From Candidatus Scatousia excrementipullorum (lineage in GTDB: Bacteria > Cyanobacteriota > Vampirovibrionia > Gastranaerophilales > Gastranaerophilaceae): DNA of 25,551 nucleotides. Where the stretch lies: positions 1-25,551 of the forward strand of contig JADIND010000077.1 in the NCBI GenBank assembly GCA_017694215.1, in the 5' to 3' direction. The translations under genes were made by a program, and so were the position numbers. Below are positions 1 through 7,882 of this stretch, piece by piece (position 1 is the stretch's first letter; each line of letters begins with the position of its first letter). Under the pieces are notes generated by a model that worked only from the letters and a program-made list of their open reading frames with translations, made no database searches and was not told the DNA's origin.

Positions 1-7
1 TTTTCAT
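1..7 (-). CDS. First codons of a leftward gene cut by the window edge
   Basis: The reverse strand shows ATG at 7-5 followed by AAA and the window end. GGAG (16-13) lies 5 bases before the ATG, and a strong promoter lies at 65-38. Nothing can be said about the product. The start is supported only by this promoter plus ribosome-site combination, so the gene could be anything, and a chance match cannot be excluded. Confidence 0.5.
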
Positions 8-37
8 ACTTTCTCCAAAAATAATTTCTTATTTTTT

Positions 38-65
38 ATTATACACAATAATCATTATTTTTCAA
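38..65 (-). promoter_or_regulatory. Sigma-70-type promoter for the left-edge gene
   Basis: On the reverse strand TTGAAA (65-60), a 16-base spacer and a perfect TATAAT (43-38) precede a GGAG site and an ATG. It lies between the stop of the HNH-like gene and the left edge, so it would start a new leftward transcript. Confidence 0.6.
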
Positions 66-104
66 TATATTTTGATAACAAACCCCAAATATTTAAAAGT
101 CGTT

Positions 105-1574
105 TTATCTTCTGAAACCGTTTCTTCTTACGGTTTCTTTATTTTCTTTAGTTTTTTTATTCTTTTGAGAGATTAGTTTTTCTTTAGGCTGAGGATTATT
201 TGCTTGAGCTATTTTCCGTTTGAGTTTCTTTTTTGAAATAATCGGACTCATCCGGATTTCAAATTCTTCTTTTTGACTATTTTCAGGTTCTTTAATCTGA
301 GTGCTTGAGTTTACTTCATCATTTTGGGTAATTACGTTTAATTCTTTTACCTCGCCTTCTCTTATTGTAATCGGGAGAGTTTTAGGTTCAGGCAGAGGTT
401 TTGGAACTATTACTACATCCTTTTTACCTGGATTTATCGGGTATGTGAAAGGTTTTTCCAATTCTTTGCGAAGTTCTTTGGTAAGTTTCAGTTTAGAATA
501 ATCCAAATCAAGAACGCCTTCAGATTCCTGACGAAGAGCTTTGTATAATTTGATAATATACATCTTACTTAGCTTGCCTTGTTCGGCAAAATCTATATAT
601 CGGTCAAATGCTTTTTGTGCATTTATAAACATTTCAGGATAGTCTTCAAGCTGGTAAACCATAGGTTTGTTAGAGCGGAAACTATTGCAACGCATGCATT
701 CAGGAACATAGTTATAAAGATGATTTGCACCTTTTACAGCTTCAGCTTCTGTTTTTCCTGTAGTATCCGGTGTTTGCGGATGTATGTGTTCTATAGTTGC
801 CATTGAATAACTCAGAAGTCTGATTGCAATATTTTCTGATGTATATTTAGGTTTTGAATATTTTACTATAAATGCATCAATATCATCATATGCGGTTGGG
901 AGTTTCCCCGCTAACCTGATAAGTTTTTCTTTATTTGCAGTGTTCGGATAGTTCTGGAGAATGCTTTCAAGACCTTTTATGAATTTAATACGGCTGAAAT
1001 CGCTTCCGTTTTCTTTAATTGTATTAAACGAATCAAGTAAATATGTTCGAATTTCGTCATGTAGTTCGGGTTTTATTTTTTCTGCATATTTATCAATAAG
1101 TTTGAATATGCCTACTTGTTTTTGAATAAGTTTTATTTCATGCGTTTTTTTCAGTTCAATCAGATGCTGTTGAATAGAACGATCCGGATACAGGTTGTTT
1201 TGTTCTTTTAACAGATTAAAAACTGATTTTTCGACGGTGTGCATATTATTTTCGTATTTTTCGAGAATTTTTATTGCATCTTTTGTCGGGCATCTAAAAA
1301 CATGATTTTCTCTCATATCTTCAATTACTTTAGGGTCAATCATTGTTCTTCCGCAGCATATGCATGTAAGATGTTCTTTATATAATTTGGTAAGAGGATC
1401 TCTGGAAATTTGTTCCTGTTTAGCTGTGAATGCTGGAGCTGCAATTTTATCGGAGCGGCAAAAGGTATCTTGCTGTATGCCCTGTTTCAATACAGGGCTG
1501 TATTGAGAAGAATAATCATACTGATTATTCTTCATATTCGCTCTTGTTTGAAAATATATATTAGAAATTCTCAT
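105..1574 (-). CDS. HNH-endonuclease-like protein with polar N-terminal leader
   Basis: This 489-aa protein has a Cys pair at 71-74 (CICC). At 260-303 it has EHIHP (H263, H265), then an Asn-containing segment and C293-x2-C296-N297 (CMRCNSFR). This is the order of metal and catalytic residues in HNH nucleases, where the histidine doublet is catalytic and the cysteine pairs bind zinc. Here about 190 mostly helical residues separate the first CxxC from the HNH core, which is unusual. The first ~50 residues are polar and end in PAFTA, like leaders on other orphan proteins here. The last ~60 residues are very Lys/Arg-rich and could bind nucleic acid. A GGAG lies 12 bases before the ATG. No cognate immunity or methylase gene is adjacent. 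The HNH-like fold is reasonably supported; the function is unknown. Confidence 0.7.
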   Translation of the reverse strand: MRISNIYFQTRANMKNNQYDYSSQYSPVLKQGIQQDTFCRSDKIAAPAFTAKQEQISRDPLTKLYKEHLTCICCGRTMIDPKVIEDMRENHVFRCPTKDAIKILEKYENNMHTVEKSVFNLLKEQNNLYPDRSIQQHLIELKKTHEIKLIQKQVGIFKLIDKYAEKIKPELHDEIRTYLLDSFNTIKENGSDFSRIKFIKGLESILQNYPNTANKEKLIRLAGKLPTAYDDIDAFIVKYSKPKYTSENIAIRLLSYSMATIEHIHPQTPDTTGKTEAEAVKGANHLYNYVPECMRCNSFRSNKPMVYQLEDYPEMFINAQKAFDRYIDFAEQGKLSKMYIIKLYKALRQESEGVLDLDYSKLKLTKELRKELEKPFTYPINPGKKDVVIVPKPLPEPKTLPITIREGEVKELNVITQNDEVNSSTQIKEPENSQKEEFEIRMSPIISKKKLKRKIAQANNPQPKEKLISQKNKKTKENKETVRRNGFRR

Positions 1575-1594
1575 ATTGTATTAAAACTCCGCAT

Positions 1595-1635
1595 AAAAAA
1601 ATTTGTCAGTTCGTAAAGAAACGTAACTGACAAAT
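1595..1635 (-). terminator. Rho-independent terminator of the yebC-DGC-tsaE-tsaB operon
   Basis: Read leftward, an 11-base perfect stem pairs 1635-1625 with 1611-1601 and can extend by 3 pairs past a one-base bulge. It is followed by a T run (1600-1595). It begins 4 bases after the tsaB stop and ends about 20 bases before the ATG of the HNH-like gene. Confidence 0.8.
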
Positions 1636-1638
1636 TAG

Positions 1639-2262
1639 TTAACCCATTGGAGGCGGTTGTATATAGAGAGGTTTTAACCTCCTCCAATCGCCTTCACAAT
1701 CCTTTTTCTCCGCAAGTTCCGCAAGTATTTCTCCTAACGGCATAGATTCCTGCTGATACGATATACCTCCGAGTATAGGCTGTAATTTATTATCTGTGAT
1801 GATGGTATATTTTCCGCTTTCGGTTAATTCTTTAACTTCTTCAAGCGGAATTGCCCCTTTTATTTCTCCATCAACATATAGATAAGCCTTTTCTTTTCTG
1901 GCATCAAGAGCAACAAGCGGGTTAACGGCTTTAGAAGCATGTGCCAGAATTTCCAGAGATGATATACCGACGGCTTTGCACTGTAGTTGTTGAGCCATAA
2001 CTCTTGCTACGGTAGTACACGCTCTTATTCCTGTAAAACTTCCCGGGCCGATGTTAGTTGCAATAAGGTTAATATCCTGTGGCTTTTTGTTATTTTTGCT
2101 TAAAACCGACTGTATTGTTGAGACTAAAAAGGCGGAATGGTATTTTTCGCCTTGATTTTCAACAATTTCCGAAGAAAGAATATTTTTCCCTTCTTTTAAA
2201 ACCACGTACATTTTATCAAGACATGTATCAAATGCTAAAATTATATTATTCTTTTCATTCAC
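1639..2262 (-). CDS. tsaB: tRNA threonylcarbamoyladenosine biosynthesis protein TsaB
   Basis: TsaB is the inactive ASKHA-fold partner of TsaD. The TsaBDE assembly transfers threonylcarbamoyl from its AMP adduct to A37 of tRNAs reading ANN codons, in the cytoplasm. The protein is 207 aa, slightly shorter than the E. coli one. It opens with the ASKHA strand (IILAFDTC, 7-14) and carries the family signature GPGSFTGIR at 72-80. The start overlaps the tsaE stop by 4 bases (ATGA), so the two are very likely translationally coupled. It is the last gene of the operon that begins at yebC and is followed directly by a terminator. Confidence 0.93.
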   Translation of the reverse strand: MNEKNNIILAFDTCLDKMYVVLKEGKNILSSEIVENQGEKYHSAFLVSTIQSVLSKNNKKPQDINLIATNIGPGSFTGIRACTTVARVMAQQLQCKAVGISSLEILAHASKAVNPLVALDARKEKAYLYVDGEIKGAIPLEEVKELTESGKYTIITDNKLQPILGGISYQQESMPLGEILAELAEKKDCEGDWRRLKPLYIQPPPMG

Positions 2263-2723
2263 TTATTTAATTCCTCTATAATTTTAATATTATCATAACC
2301 AAAGCCTTCAAATGAATATTTTCTTTCATCGTTGTCTTCGTAAGTTACGTTTATTTTTATGTGATTAAACGGAATTTCATCCTGAGAAAATTCTGCCCAT
2401 TCAACGAATGTAACCTGTTTCCCTTCTGAGTATTCGCGTAATTCATCAAGAATTGTTTTTACTCCTTCATTTTCCAGACGGTATAAGTCAAAGTGGTAAA
2501 CTGGTAAAATACCGCTGTGATATTCATTTAAAATTACAAAGCTCGGGCTTGTTACTTTTTCTTTAACTTCCAGAGCATCGGCTACAAGTTTGACAAATGC
2601 GGTTTTTCCGGCTCCAATTTCTCCATATAAGCTTATAAAACAGCCGTTTGTAATTAATTTTGCGAAATTTTCAGCAAGTTCTTTTGTATCGTCGAGTGTT
2701 TTACATATTTTTTCGTATTTCAT
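2259..2723 (-). CDS. tsaE: tRNA threonylcarbamoyladenosine biosynthesis ATPase TsaE
   Basis: TsaE is the small P-loop ATPase that drives turnover of the TsaB-TsaD complex in t6A synthesis. The 154-aa protein has Walker A GEIGAGKT at 34-41, the family segment TSPSFVILNEY at 58-68, HFDLYRL at 77-83 and the Walker-B-like FVEWAE at 106-111. All match TsaE, and the length is normal. Its ATG shares one base with the stop of the upstream diguanylate cyclase gene (TAATG), and its 3' end overlaps tsaB by 4 bases. Position in the middle of a four-gene operon fits a fixed ratio with TsaB. Confidence 0.93.
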   Translation of the reverse strand: MKYEKICKTLDDTKELAENFAKLITNGCFISLYGEIGAGKTAFVKLVADALEVKEKVTSPSFVILNEYHSGILPVYHFDLYRLENEGVKTILDELREYSEGKQVTFVEWAEFSQDEIPFNHIKINVTYEDNDERKYSFEGFGYDNIKIIEELNK

Positions 2724-4054
2724 TATGTATTTTTCCCTTTGTTTTCTTTATATATAATTACTTTATTTCTTCCGGTTTCTTTGGCGTCATACAAGGCTTT
2801 ATCAGCTTTCATTAGTAATTCTTCAGGCTTATCAGTTTCTTTAAAACTATAAATGCCGAGACTTATGGTAATTTGTATTGTTTTTGTATCATTTTTTGTA
2901 TTAACATGTTCAATGTTGATGATTTTGGATTCCACCGCTTTTCTCAGACGGTCAGCAACCATAACGGCTTCTTCTTCTCTGGTGAAAGGCAGAATAATAG
3001 CAAATTCTTCTCCTCCGTAACGGGATGCTATATCATATTCTCTGAGCTGTGAGCGGATGATTTTTGAGGCTGTTTTTAATATATAATCTCCTGCAGCATG
3101 TCCGTAAGTATCGTTGACGCTTTTGAAATAATCAATATCAATCATAATTGCACAGAGCGGAGTCTTTTTACGTTTTGCGGAGGCTGTTTCCTGCTTAATA
3201 CGTTCTTCCATCTGTCGTCTGTTGTAGAAACCTGTCAGTGCGTCAAGAGTGGCGTGTTTTAAAATCTCTGCATAAACGTTTGCTCTGTTTATTGTTGTGG
3301 AAGTCTGTGATGCAAGTTGTTCCAGATATTCAATTTCTCTGGAATCAAGCTGTTCATGTGCACTTTTTGCAACTATTGCTCCTATTATACTGTTTTCATT
3401 GATAAGCGGGAAATATCCCGTTTTTTTATCATTACTAATAGCTATTCCTGTCTGTACCGATAAATTATCGAGATTGTTTATAATATCTTTATCAAGGCAT
3501 GAGGAAGGCCAGGCAAGTTTGAATTTTCCGTCTTCTTTCAAAAAAATGTATATAAGATGATTTGAAATAAATGTATCAATTATTTCTCCGATAAGAGGGA
3601 TTATATAGTTTAATTCGTACTGGGTTTCAATAATTTTTGCAATATTTTTCATTGCATCATGAAATTCTACGCTCTTTTGCATTTTTTGCGTTAGTATTAT
3701 GTTTTGTATTTTCAGAGAAATATTGTAAATTGCAATATCAAGCAGTTGAAGTGTTTCTTTAGATGTGTCAGATATTTCCAAAAATCCTGCAGGATTATTT
3801 TTTTTCATTAAGGGATAATATATTTTCCCCCTTTTCATTGCAGGTTTTCCGTTGAAAATAAAATCAGTATCAATATAGAGATTATCTTCTACAGTCCAGT
3901 ATTTTGAAAAATCTCTGAATTTGCCGAGCTGGGAATCAAAAACAAAAACTTTCACCTCTTTGCGAAAAATATCATTCAGAACTTTCAGGATATCTTCCGC
4001 AGAGTCACTCTCGTTGAGTGCTTTAGACAGAGTTTTGAGTTTCTCGGTTAACAA
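2723..4054 (-). CDS. GAF-GGDEF diguanylate cyclase
   Basis: The C-terminal half (about 268-440 of 443 aa) is a GGDEF domain that should make cyclic di-GMP from two GTP. It shows DALTGFYNRR (271-280), the metal-binding MIDIDYFK stretch (304-311) and an intact active site GGEEF (347-351). RxxD (REYD, 338-341) lies five residues before it, the product-inhibition I-site. The first ~265 residues look like one or two GAF-type sensory domains without membrane segments, so it should be a soluble enzyme switched by an unknown ligand. No EAL or HD-GYP domain is present. The gene starts 2 bases after yebC and shares one base with tsaE, so it is embedded in the operon. Confidence 0.9.
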   Translation of the reverse strand: MLTEKLKTLSKALNESDSAEDILKVLNDIFRKEVKVFVFDSQLGKFRDFSKYWTVEDNLYIDTDFIFNGKPAMKRGKIYYPLMKKNNPAGFLEISDTSKETLQLLDIAIYNISLKIQNIILTQKMQKSVEFHDAMKNIAKIIETQYELNYIIPLIGEIIDTFISNHLIYIFLKEDGKFKLAWPSSCLDKDIINNLDNLSVQTGIAISNDKKTGYFPLINENSIIGAIVAKSAHEQLDSREIEYLEQLASQTSTTINRANVYAEILKHATLDALTGFYNRRQMEERIKQETASAKRKKTPLCAIMIDIDYFKSVNDTYGHAAGDYILKTASKIIRSQLREYDIASRYGGEEFAIILPFTREEEAVMVADRLRKAVESKIINIEHVNTKNDTKTIQITISLGIYSFKETDKPEELLMKADKALYDAKETGRNKVIIYKENKGKNT

Positions 4055-4056
4055 TA

Positions 4057-4806
4057 TCAGCCCTCTAGTTTTTGCATAATTTCATCTGAAATATCGCAAT
4101 TTGCATAAACATTTTGAACGTCATCATGTTCTTCAAGTTTGTCTAAAAGTTTCAGTATCTGGTCTGCTGTTTTTTCGTCTGTTACCTCAATCATATTTTT
4201 AGGAATTCTTGTAAGTTCTGCAGTTTCACTTTTGAATCCATCCTTTTCCAGACCTTCGACAACGTTTTGAAAGTTTTCAACTGATGTAATAACCTTGTAT
4301 TGCTCATCTTCTTCCGTTACATCTTCGGCATCAAGATTAATTGCAGCTTCAAACAGTTTTTCAAAATCCGTATCTTCGCTGAATGTGATAACACCTTTCT
4401 GGTCGAACATCCAACCTACGCATCCTGTTGCTCCGAGGCTTCCATTGTATTTTGTGAAGAAACTTCTGATATCACCTGCAGTTCTGTTGCGGTTATCTGT
4501 CATAGCTTCGACAACAACTGCAACCCCGCCTGCTGCGTATCCTTCATAGATTAATTCTTCGTAATTTTCAGCAGCACCTGCTCCGGCACCTTTTTCTATT
4601 GCACGTTTGATATTATCATTTGGCAGACCTGCAGCTTTTGCTTTTTCTATGGCTGTTCTTAAACGGAAATTCCCCGCAGGGTCAGGACCGCCGAGTCTTG
4701 CTGCAACTATGAGTTCCCTTGAATATTTCTGAAATACAACGGCTCTTTGTGAATCTACTTTTGCTTTTTTATGTTTAATGGTTGACCATTTTGAGTGTCC
4801 TGACAT
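4057..4806 (-). CDS. yebC: YebC/PmpR-family protein
   Basis: The protein begins MSGHSKWSTIKHKK and runs 249 residues, the typical length and start of the YebC/PmpR family (formerly TACO1-like transcriptional regulators). Members are reported both as DNA-binding regulators and, more recently, as ribosome-associated factors easing translation of proline stretches. The family-typical acidic segment (DAEDVTEEDEQYKVITS, about 154-170) is present. A reverse-strand AGGAT lies before the ATG and an extended -10 box about 37 bases upstream. It is the first gene of the operon with the diguanylate cyclase, tsaE and tsaB, which suits a translation-linked role. Confidence 0.92.
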   Translation of the reverse strand: MSGHSKWSTIKHKKAKVDSQRAVVFQKYSRELIVAARLGGPDPAGNFRLRTAIEKAKAAGLPNDNIKRAIEKGAGAGAAENYEELIYEGYAAGGVAVVVEAMTDNRNRTAGDIRSFFTKYNGSLGATGCVGWMFDQKGVITFSEDTDFEKLFEAAINLDAEDVTEEDEQYKVITSVENFQNVVEGLEKDGFKSETAELTRIPKNMIEVTDEKTADQILKLLDKLEEHDDVQNVYANCDISDEIMQKLEG

Positions 4807-4842
4807 ATTTTTATCCTCTTTCTTTTTCTAATTTATAACAAT

Positions 4843-4851
4843 ATTTTAGCA
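4843..4851 (-). promoter_or_regulatory. Extended -10 promoter element for the yebC operon
   Basis: On the reverse strand TGCTAAAAT (4851-4843) is a TGn-TAAAAT extended -10 box. The best -35 candidate (TTACAA, 16 bases upstream) is weak. It is the only good promoter signal before yebC and would leave an untranslated leader of about 30 bases. Confidence 0.5.
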
Positions 4852-4941
4852 AAAAAATATTTATTTGTAACAAAAGGGCAATTTTTTTCGGTAAAAATAC
4901 TTTATATAAACAGGTAGGTTATATTTAAAGGTTAGTTTATA

Positions 4942-5733
4942 ATGAATGGTTTGGATTTTAGTGTACAAAATCGTGTAAACGGTTTAAACAGCGGATATGT
5001 GTCAAAACCGTCAGAGCTGCAGCACGCTGATAATTCTCCAAGAGCGACAGAAAAAAAGAGAACGTTCGACAAGTCCTATTGTCAAACTGTTCAGGCATAC
5101 TTTGCCCCTAATTTTATAAAAGCCGGTGAAAAGCCTTGTTCCGTGACTGAATATACTGCAAAACTTATTGCCGCCGGGCTTAAAGAAGGCAAAGATTTTG
5201 AAACCGGCGGGTTTGATTCAGAGGATAATTTCGGATTTTATGTCCTTTTGAAAGATTCTGCAGGAAGAGAGAAGAAGAAAACTTTCTGGATAAACGGACT
5301 GGAGGCAGAAAATTACAAAGGATATGAAAAATATTCTTATAATCAGCTGGATAAGTCTTATAAAAAGACAGTTGCATATTCATCAGATAATAAAATGAAA
5401 TACAGTTCCGAGTATACCAGTGCAATCCCGCAGGAGAATTTTACTTCAGAAGGGTTGAGATTTTCCACAAACCCGAAAACTTATGCTGAGATGTTAAAAT
5501 CAAAAGGAAAAACTCCAGTGTTATCTAAATCTGTATCCGGTAGTAAAAAAGCATATAAAGCAGATGAATATGAAGAAAATATCCGCAAAAATCGTGTAGT
5601 ATGGGTATTTGATAATGATAAACGTTCAGTGGTTAAAAAACTTATTTATGATTCAGACGGAATAAATATTGAACGCTCTTTCTCATTTATGCCTGACGGT
5701 TCAACAATAATAACACGTTATGCAAATGAATAA
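4942..5733 (+). CDS. Unknown 263-aa soluble protein
   Basis: I do not recognise this protein. It has no membrane segment or Sec signal peptide. The first ~45 residues are polar and low in complexity, rich in Asn, Ser and Lys. A Lys/Tyr-rich middle follows, with many aromatic and charged residues. The last ~40 residues look like paired beta strands (WVFDNDKRSVVKKLIYD, then FSFMPDGSTIITRY). The ribosome site is weak (AAAGG about 13 bases before the ATG). It is divergent from yebC and 93 bases before the glutathione-synthetase-like gene. It resembles other lineage-specific proteins in the window in style only. Confidence 0.75.
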   Translation: MNGLDFSVQNRVNGLNSGYVSKPSELQHADNSPRATEKKRTFDKSYCQTVQAYFAPNFIKAGEKPCSVTEYTAKLIAAGLKEGKDFETGGFDSEDNFGFYVLLKDSAGREKKKTFWINGLEAENYKGYEKYSYNQLDKSYKKTVAYSSDNKMKYSSEYTSAIPQENFTSEGLRFSTNPKTYAEMLKSKGKTPVLSKSVSGSKKAYKADEYEENIRKNRVVWVFDNDKRSVVKKLIYDSDGINIERSFSFMPDGSTIITRYANE

Positions 5734-5826
5734 CAATTTTATTCATATGCTTTTCCCGGCGGCTATTGTTTGGTTTTATTCTTGGTGGTATTATTTTTTT
5801 GAAATTACGAAGGGATATTAGCTATT

Positions 5827-6795
5827 ATGGATATTTTATTTATTATTGACAGAATTGAATTGAAATATTTTGAGTTTAATAATCTTGTTACTAACTTTTG
5901 GTTAATAAAGGAGTTTTTGCAAAGGAATAATAAAGTCCGGATAACGACGATTGATAAACTATGTTTGAAAGATACAAAAGCTTATACTCATTGCTATTCT
6001 GCGTTTGAGAAAAACGGCAATATCTTTTATGATAAAAAAGAGGTTTTAGTTAAAATAGAAGATTTTCAGCTGGTTATGTTCAGACAAGATCCGCCTGTTG
6101 ATTTAGATTATATTAATTCAACTTATATTTTTGATTTTGTGGACAGAAAGAAAACCTTTGTTATGAATGAACCGCGTGCGGTCAGAGATTTCAACGAAAA
6201 ACTGCATACGTTGAAATTTGCGGAATTTATGCCTGAAAACATAGTTACTTCTTCAAAATCTGATATTATGGAATTTTTGGATGAATACGGGGAAATTGTT
6301 TTAAAACCGCTCAATCGTTGTTTCGGAGCAGGTGTTATGTGTCTTAAAAAAGGCGATAAAAATACCGCAGTTATAATAAATTCAATGACCAACAACGGCT
6401 CAACGCTCGTTATGGTGCAGAAATACCTTGATAAAGCAAAATACGGGGACAAGAGGGTGCTGTTTCTCGGAGATAAAGTCCTTGATTACTGTGTTCAAAA
6501 ATTGCCGTCAAATGATGACTTCAAATTTAATGAGCACTGCGATGCCAATATTATAAAAGCCGAGCTTACTGATATTGAGAAAGCTAAGTTCTCTCTGGTT
6601 GCCGAAAAGCTTAATTTATCAGGTATCTTTATGGCCGGTCTTGATGTTATCGACGGAAGAATTATTGAAATTAATGTCACAAGTCCTTGTTATTTTATAA
6701 AGGAGATTAATAACCATTTCGGCTGTCATCTTGAAAGAGAAATTGCGGATTATATTCTTCAAAAAACTGAATCGAAATTGTTAAATCCTGTATAG
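5827..6795 (+). CDS. Glutathione synthetase-like ATP-grasp ligase
   Basis: The 322-aa protein follows prokaryotic glutathione synthetase (GshB) along its length: MFRQDPPVDLDYINSTYIFD (84-103), RDFNEKL (120-126), EIVLKPLNRCFGAGV (156-170), GDKRVL (207-212) and the metal-binding end GRIIEINVTSP (277-287). GshB joins gamma-glutamylcysteine to glycine with ATP. Two glycine-rich loops differ. The usual KPLDGMGG is KPLNRCFGAG, and the loop normally reading GNLAAGGR is replaced by FNEHCDANI (234-242). ATP binding looks retained, but substrate choice may have changed. The ribosome site AAGGGA precedes the ATG. No GshA gene is in the window, so glutathione synthesis is not demonstrated. Confidence 0.8.
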   Translation: MDILFIIDRIELKYFEFNNLVTNFWLIKEFLQRNNKVRITTIDKLCLKDTKAYTHCYSAFEKNGNIFYDKKEVLVKIEDFQLVMFRQDPPVDLDYINSTYIFDFVDRKKTFVMNEPRAVRDFNEKLHTLKFAEFMPENIVTSSKSDIMEFLDEYGEIVLKPLNRCFGAGVMCLKKGDKNTAVIINSMTNNGSTLVMVQKYLDKAKYGDKRVLFLGDKVLDYCVQKLPSNDDFKFNEHCDANIIKAELTDIEKAKFSLVAEKLNLSGIFMAGLDVIDGRIIEINVTSPCYFIKEINNHFGCHLEREIADYILQKTESKLLNPV

Positions 6796-6804
6796 TTTAT
6801 CTAC

Positions 6805-7812
6805 TTATTCCCATGGCAAAAATGACTCTTTTTTTACCGGAATAACATTATCATCAATAAATTCTTTAAATTCCTGAACCAGATATTCAAAATATTCTTT
6901 GGTATTTTCCGGATTTTGTTTTTCCTTTATAAGAGTTTCAAGCCGTTTTTGAGTTTCTTCTAATACTTTTCTGTTAGGGAAATAATTGAACGCATCATCC
7001 ATAAAACCTCTATGATAAAAGTTTGTATCAAGGCTGTCAAGGTTCAGCTTGCTGACCGGAACTTCACAGAGTCGTTGTGCATATGCTTTGCACAGTTTTC
7101 CGAAAATTTTTGAGGCGTGTTCTGTGTTATCAACATCCATTGCGGAATATATGTATGAAATAGGGTTGTATTCTATATCGTGAAATGTCGGGCTGAAATC
7201 AATGCAGGTCATTTCCTGGTTAACAGCTTCGACAAGCAGATTTTCGCCTTTTCTGTCAAAATCAATGCCTTTTGTTTTTGCATCTTCTATCTGACTAATT
7301 ACTTTTTTAAAGGAACTTTCAGGAAAATTGTTTGCCACAAGTCCCTGAACAGCTTTTTTTACCTGAATACCGTCCGGTGTATCACGATGCGGCATTATTT
7401 TTAACGGAATTCCGGAGATGTATTTCATAAGCTGAGTCCCTTTTCCAAGTTTCAGGATAACATGGTTTACACGGTCATATTTATTTAACTTGTAGTTAAG
7501 CCCGAAGTTTGCAGGTGTATCTCCGCTTTTTTTCTCATATCTTATACAGTATTGAGGGTAATCCTGAATTTTATATGCAATAGCTTCCTGTCCTTCTCCG
7601 ATTACAATATTATCTCTAACGGCTCTTTTACAGACTGCAAGAATTTTTTCCGGAGATAAATCCAACAAATCTTTTGGAATTCTCCCGCTGAATGATACTG
7701 TGTCCTGCTTTAACGGTGCAAGATTCGTAGATTTTTGATGGTTAATTCCTTTATTATTTGAAATGTTACGGGTATTTGTATTAAATCGTACGGGGTTAAA
7801 GTTTATTATCAT
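6805..7812 (-). CDS. Kinase-like protein with FxG-type N-terminal leader
   Basis: Residues ~65-280 of 335 carry the marks of a protein-kinase-like fold. There is a nucleotide loop GEGQEAIAYK (72-81), a hinge-like LMKYISGIPL (128-137) resembling aminoglycoside-phosphotransferase-type kinases, and a catalytic-loop pattern D186-x4-N191 followed by D205-F206. These spacings match those of HRDxxxxN and DFG in kinases, but the HR of HRD and the G of DFG are missing. The first ~43 residues are polar and end in DTVSFSG, a leader shared in style with other orphan proteins here. CAGGAG lies 6 bases before the ATG. It is downstream of tsaD and converges on the GshB-like gene. Substrate is unknown; an effector or regulatory kinase is possible. 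Confidence 0.7.
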   Translation of the reverse strand: MIINFNPVRFNTNTRNISNNKGINHQKSTNLAPLKQDTVSFSGRIPKDLLDLSPEKILAVCKRAVRDNIVIGEGQEAIAYKIQDYPQYCIRYEKKSGDTPANFGLNYKLNKYDRVNHVILKLGKGTQLMKYISGIPLKIMPHRDTPDGIQVKKAVQGLVANNFPESSFKKVISQIEDAKTKGIDFDRKGENLLVEAVNQEMTCIDFSPTFHDIEYNPISYIYSAMDVDNTEHASKIFGKLCKAYAQRLCEVPVSKLNLDSLDTNFYHRGFMDDAFNYFPNRKVLEETQKRLETLIKEKQNPENTKEYFEYLVQEFKEFIDDNVIPVKKESFLPWE

Positions 7813-7882
7813 TGTTTACTCCTGAATAGTTAAAGAGCGAACATAGTGATAATTGCGTATTTGTAACAAAATTTTTACAATT

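Noticed and set aside
114..138. GAAACCG/CGGTTTC hairpin near the end of the HNH-like gene as a terminator
   Set aside because: It lies inside the last codons, has an 11-base loop, and no T run follows on the reverse strand.
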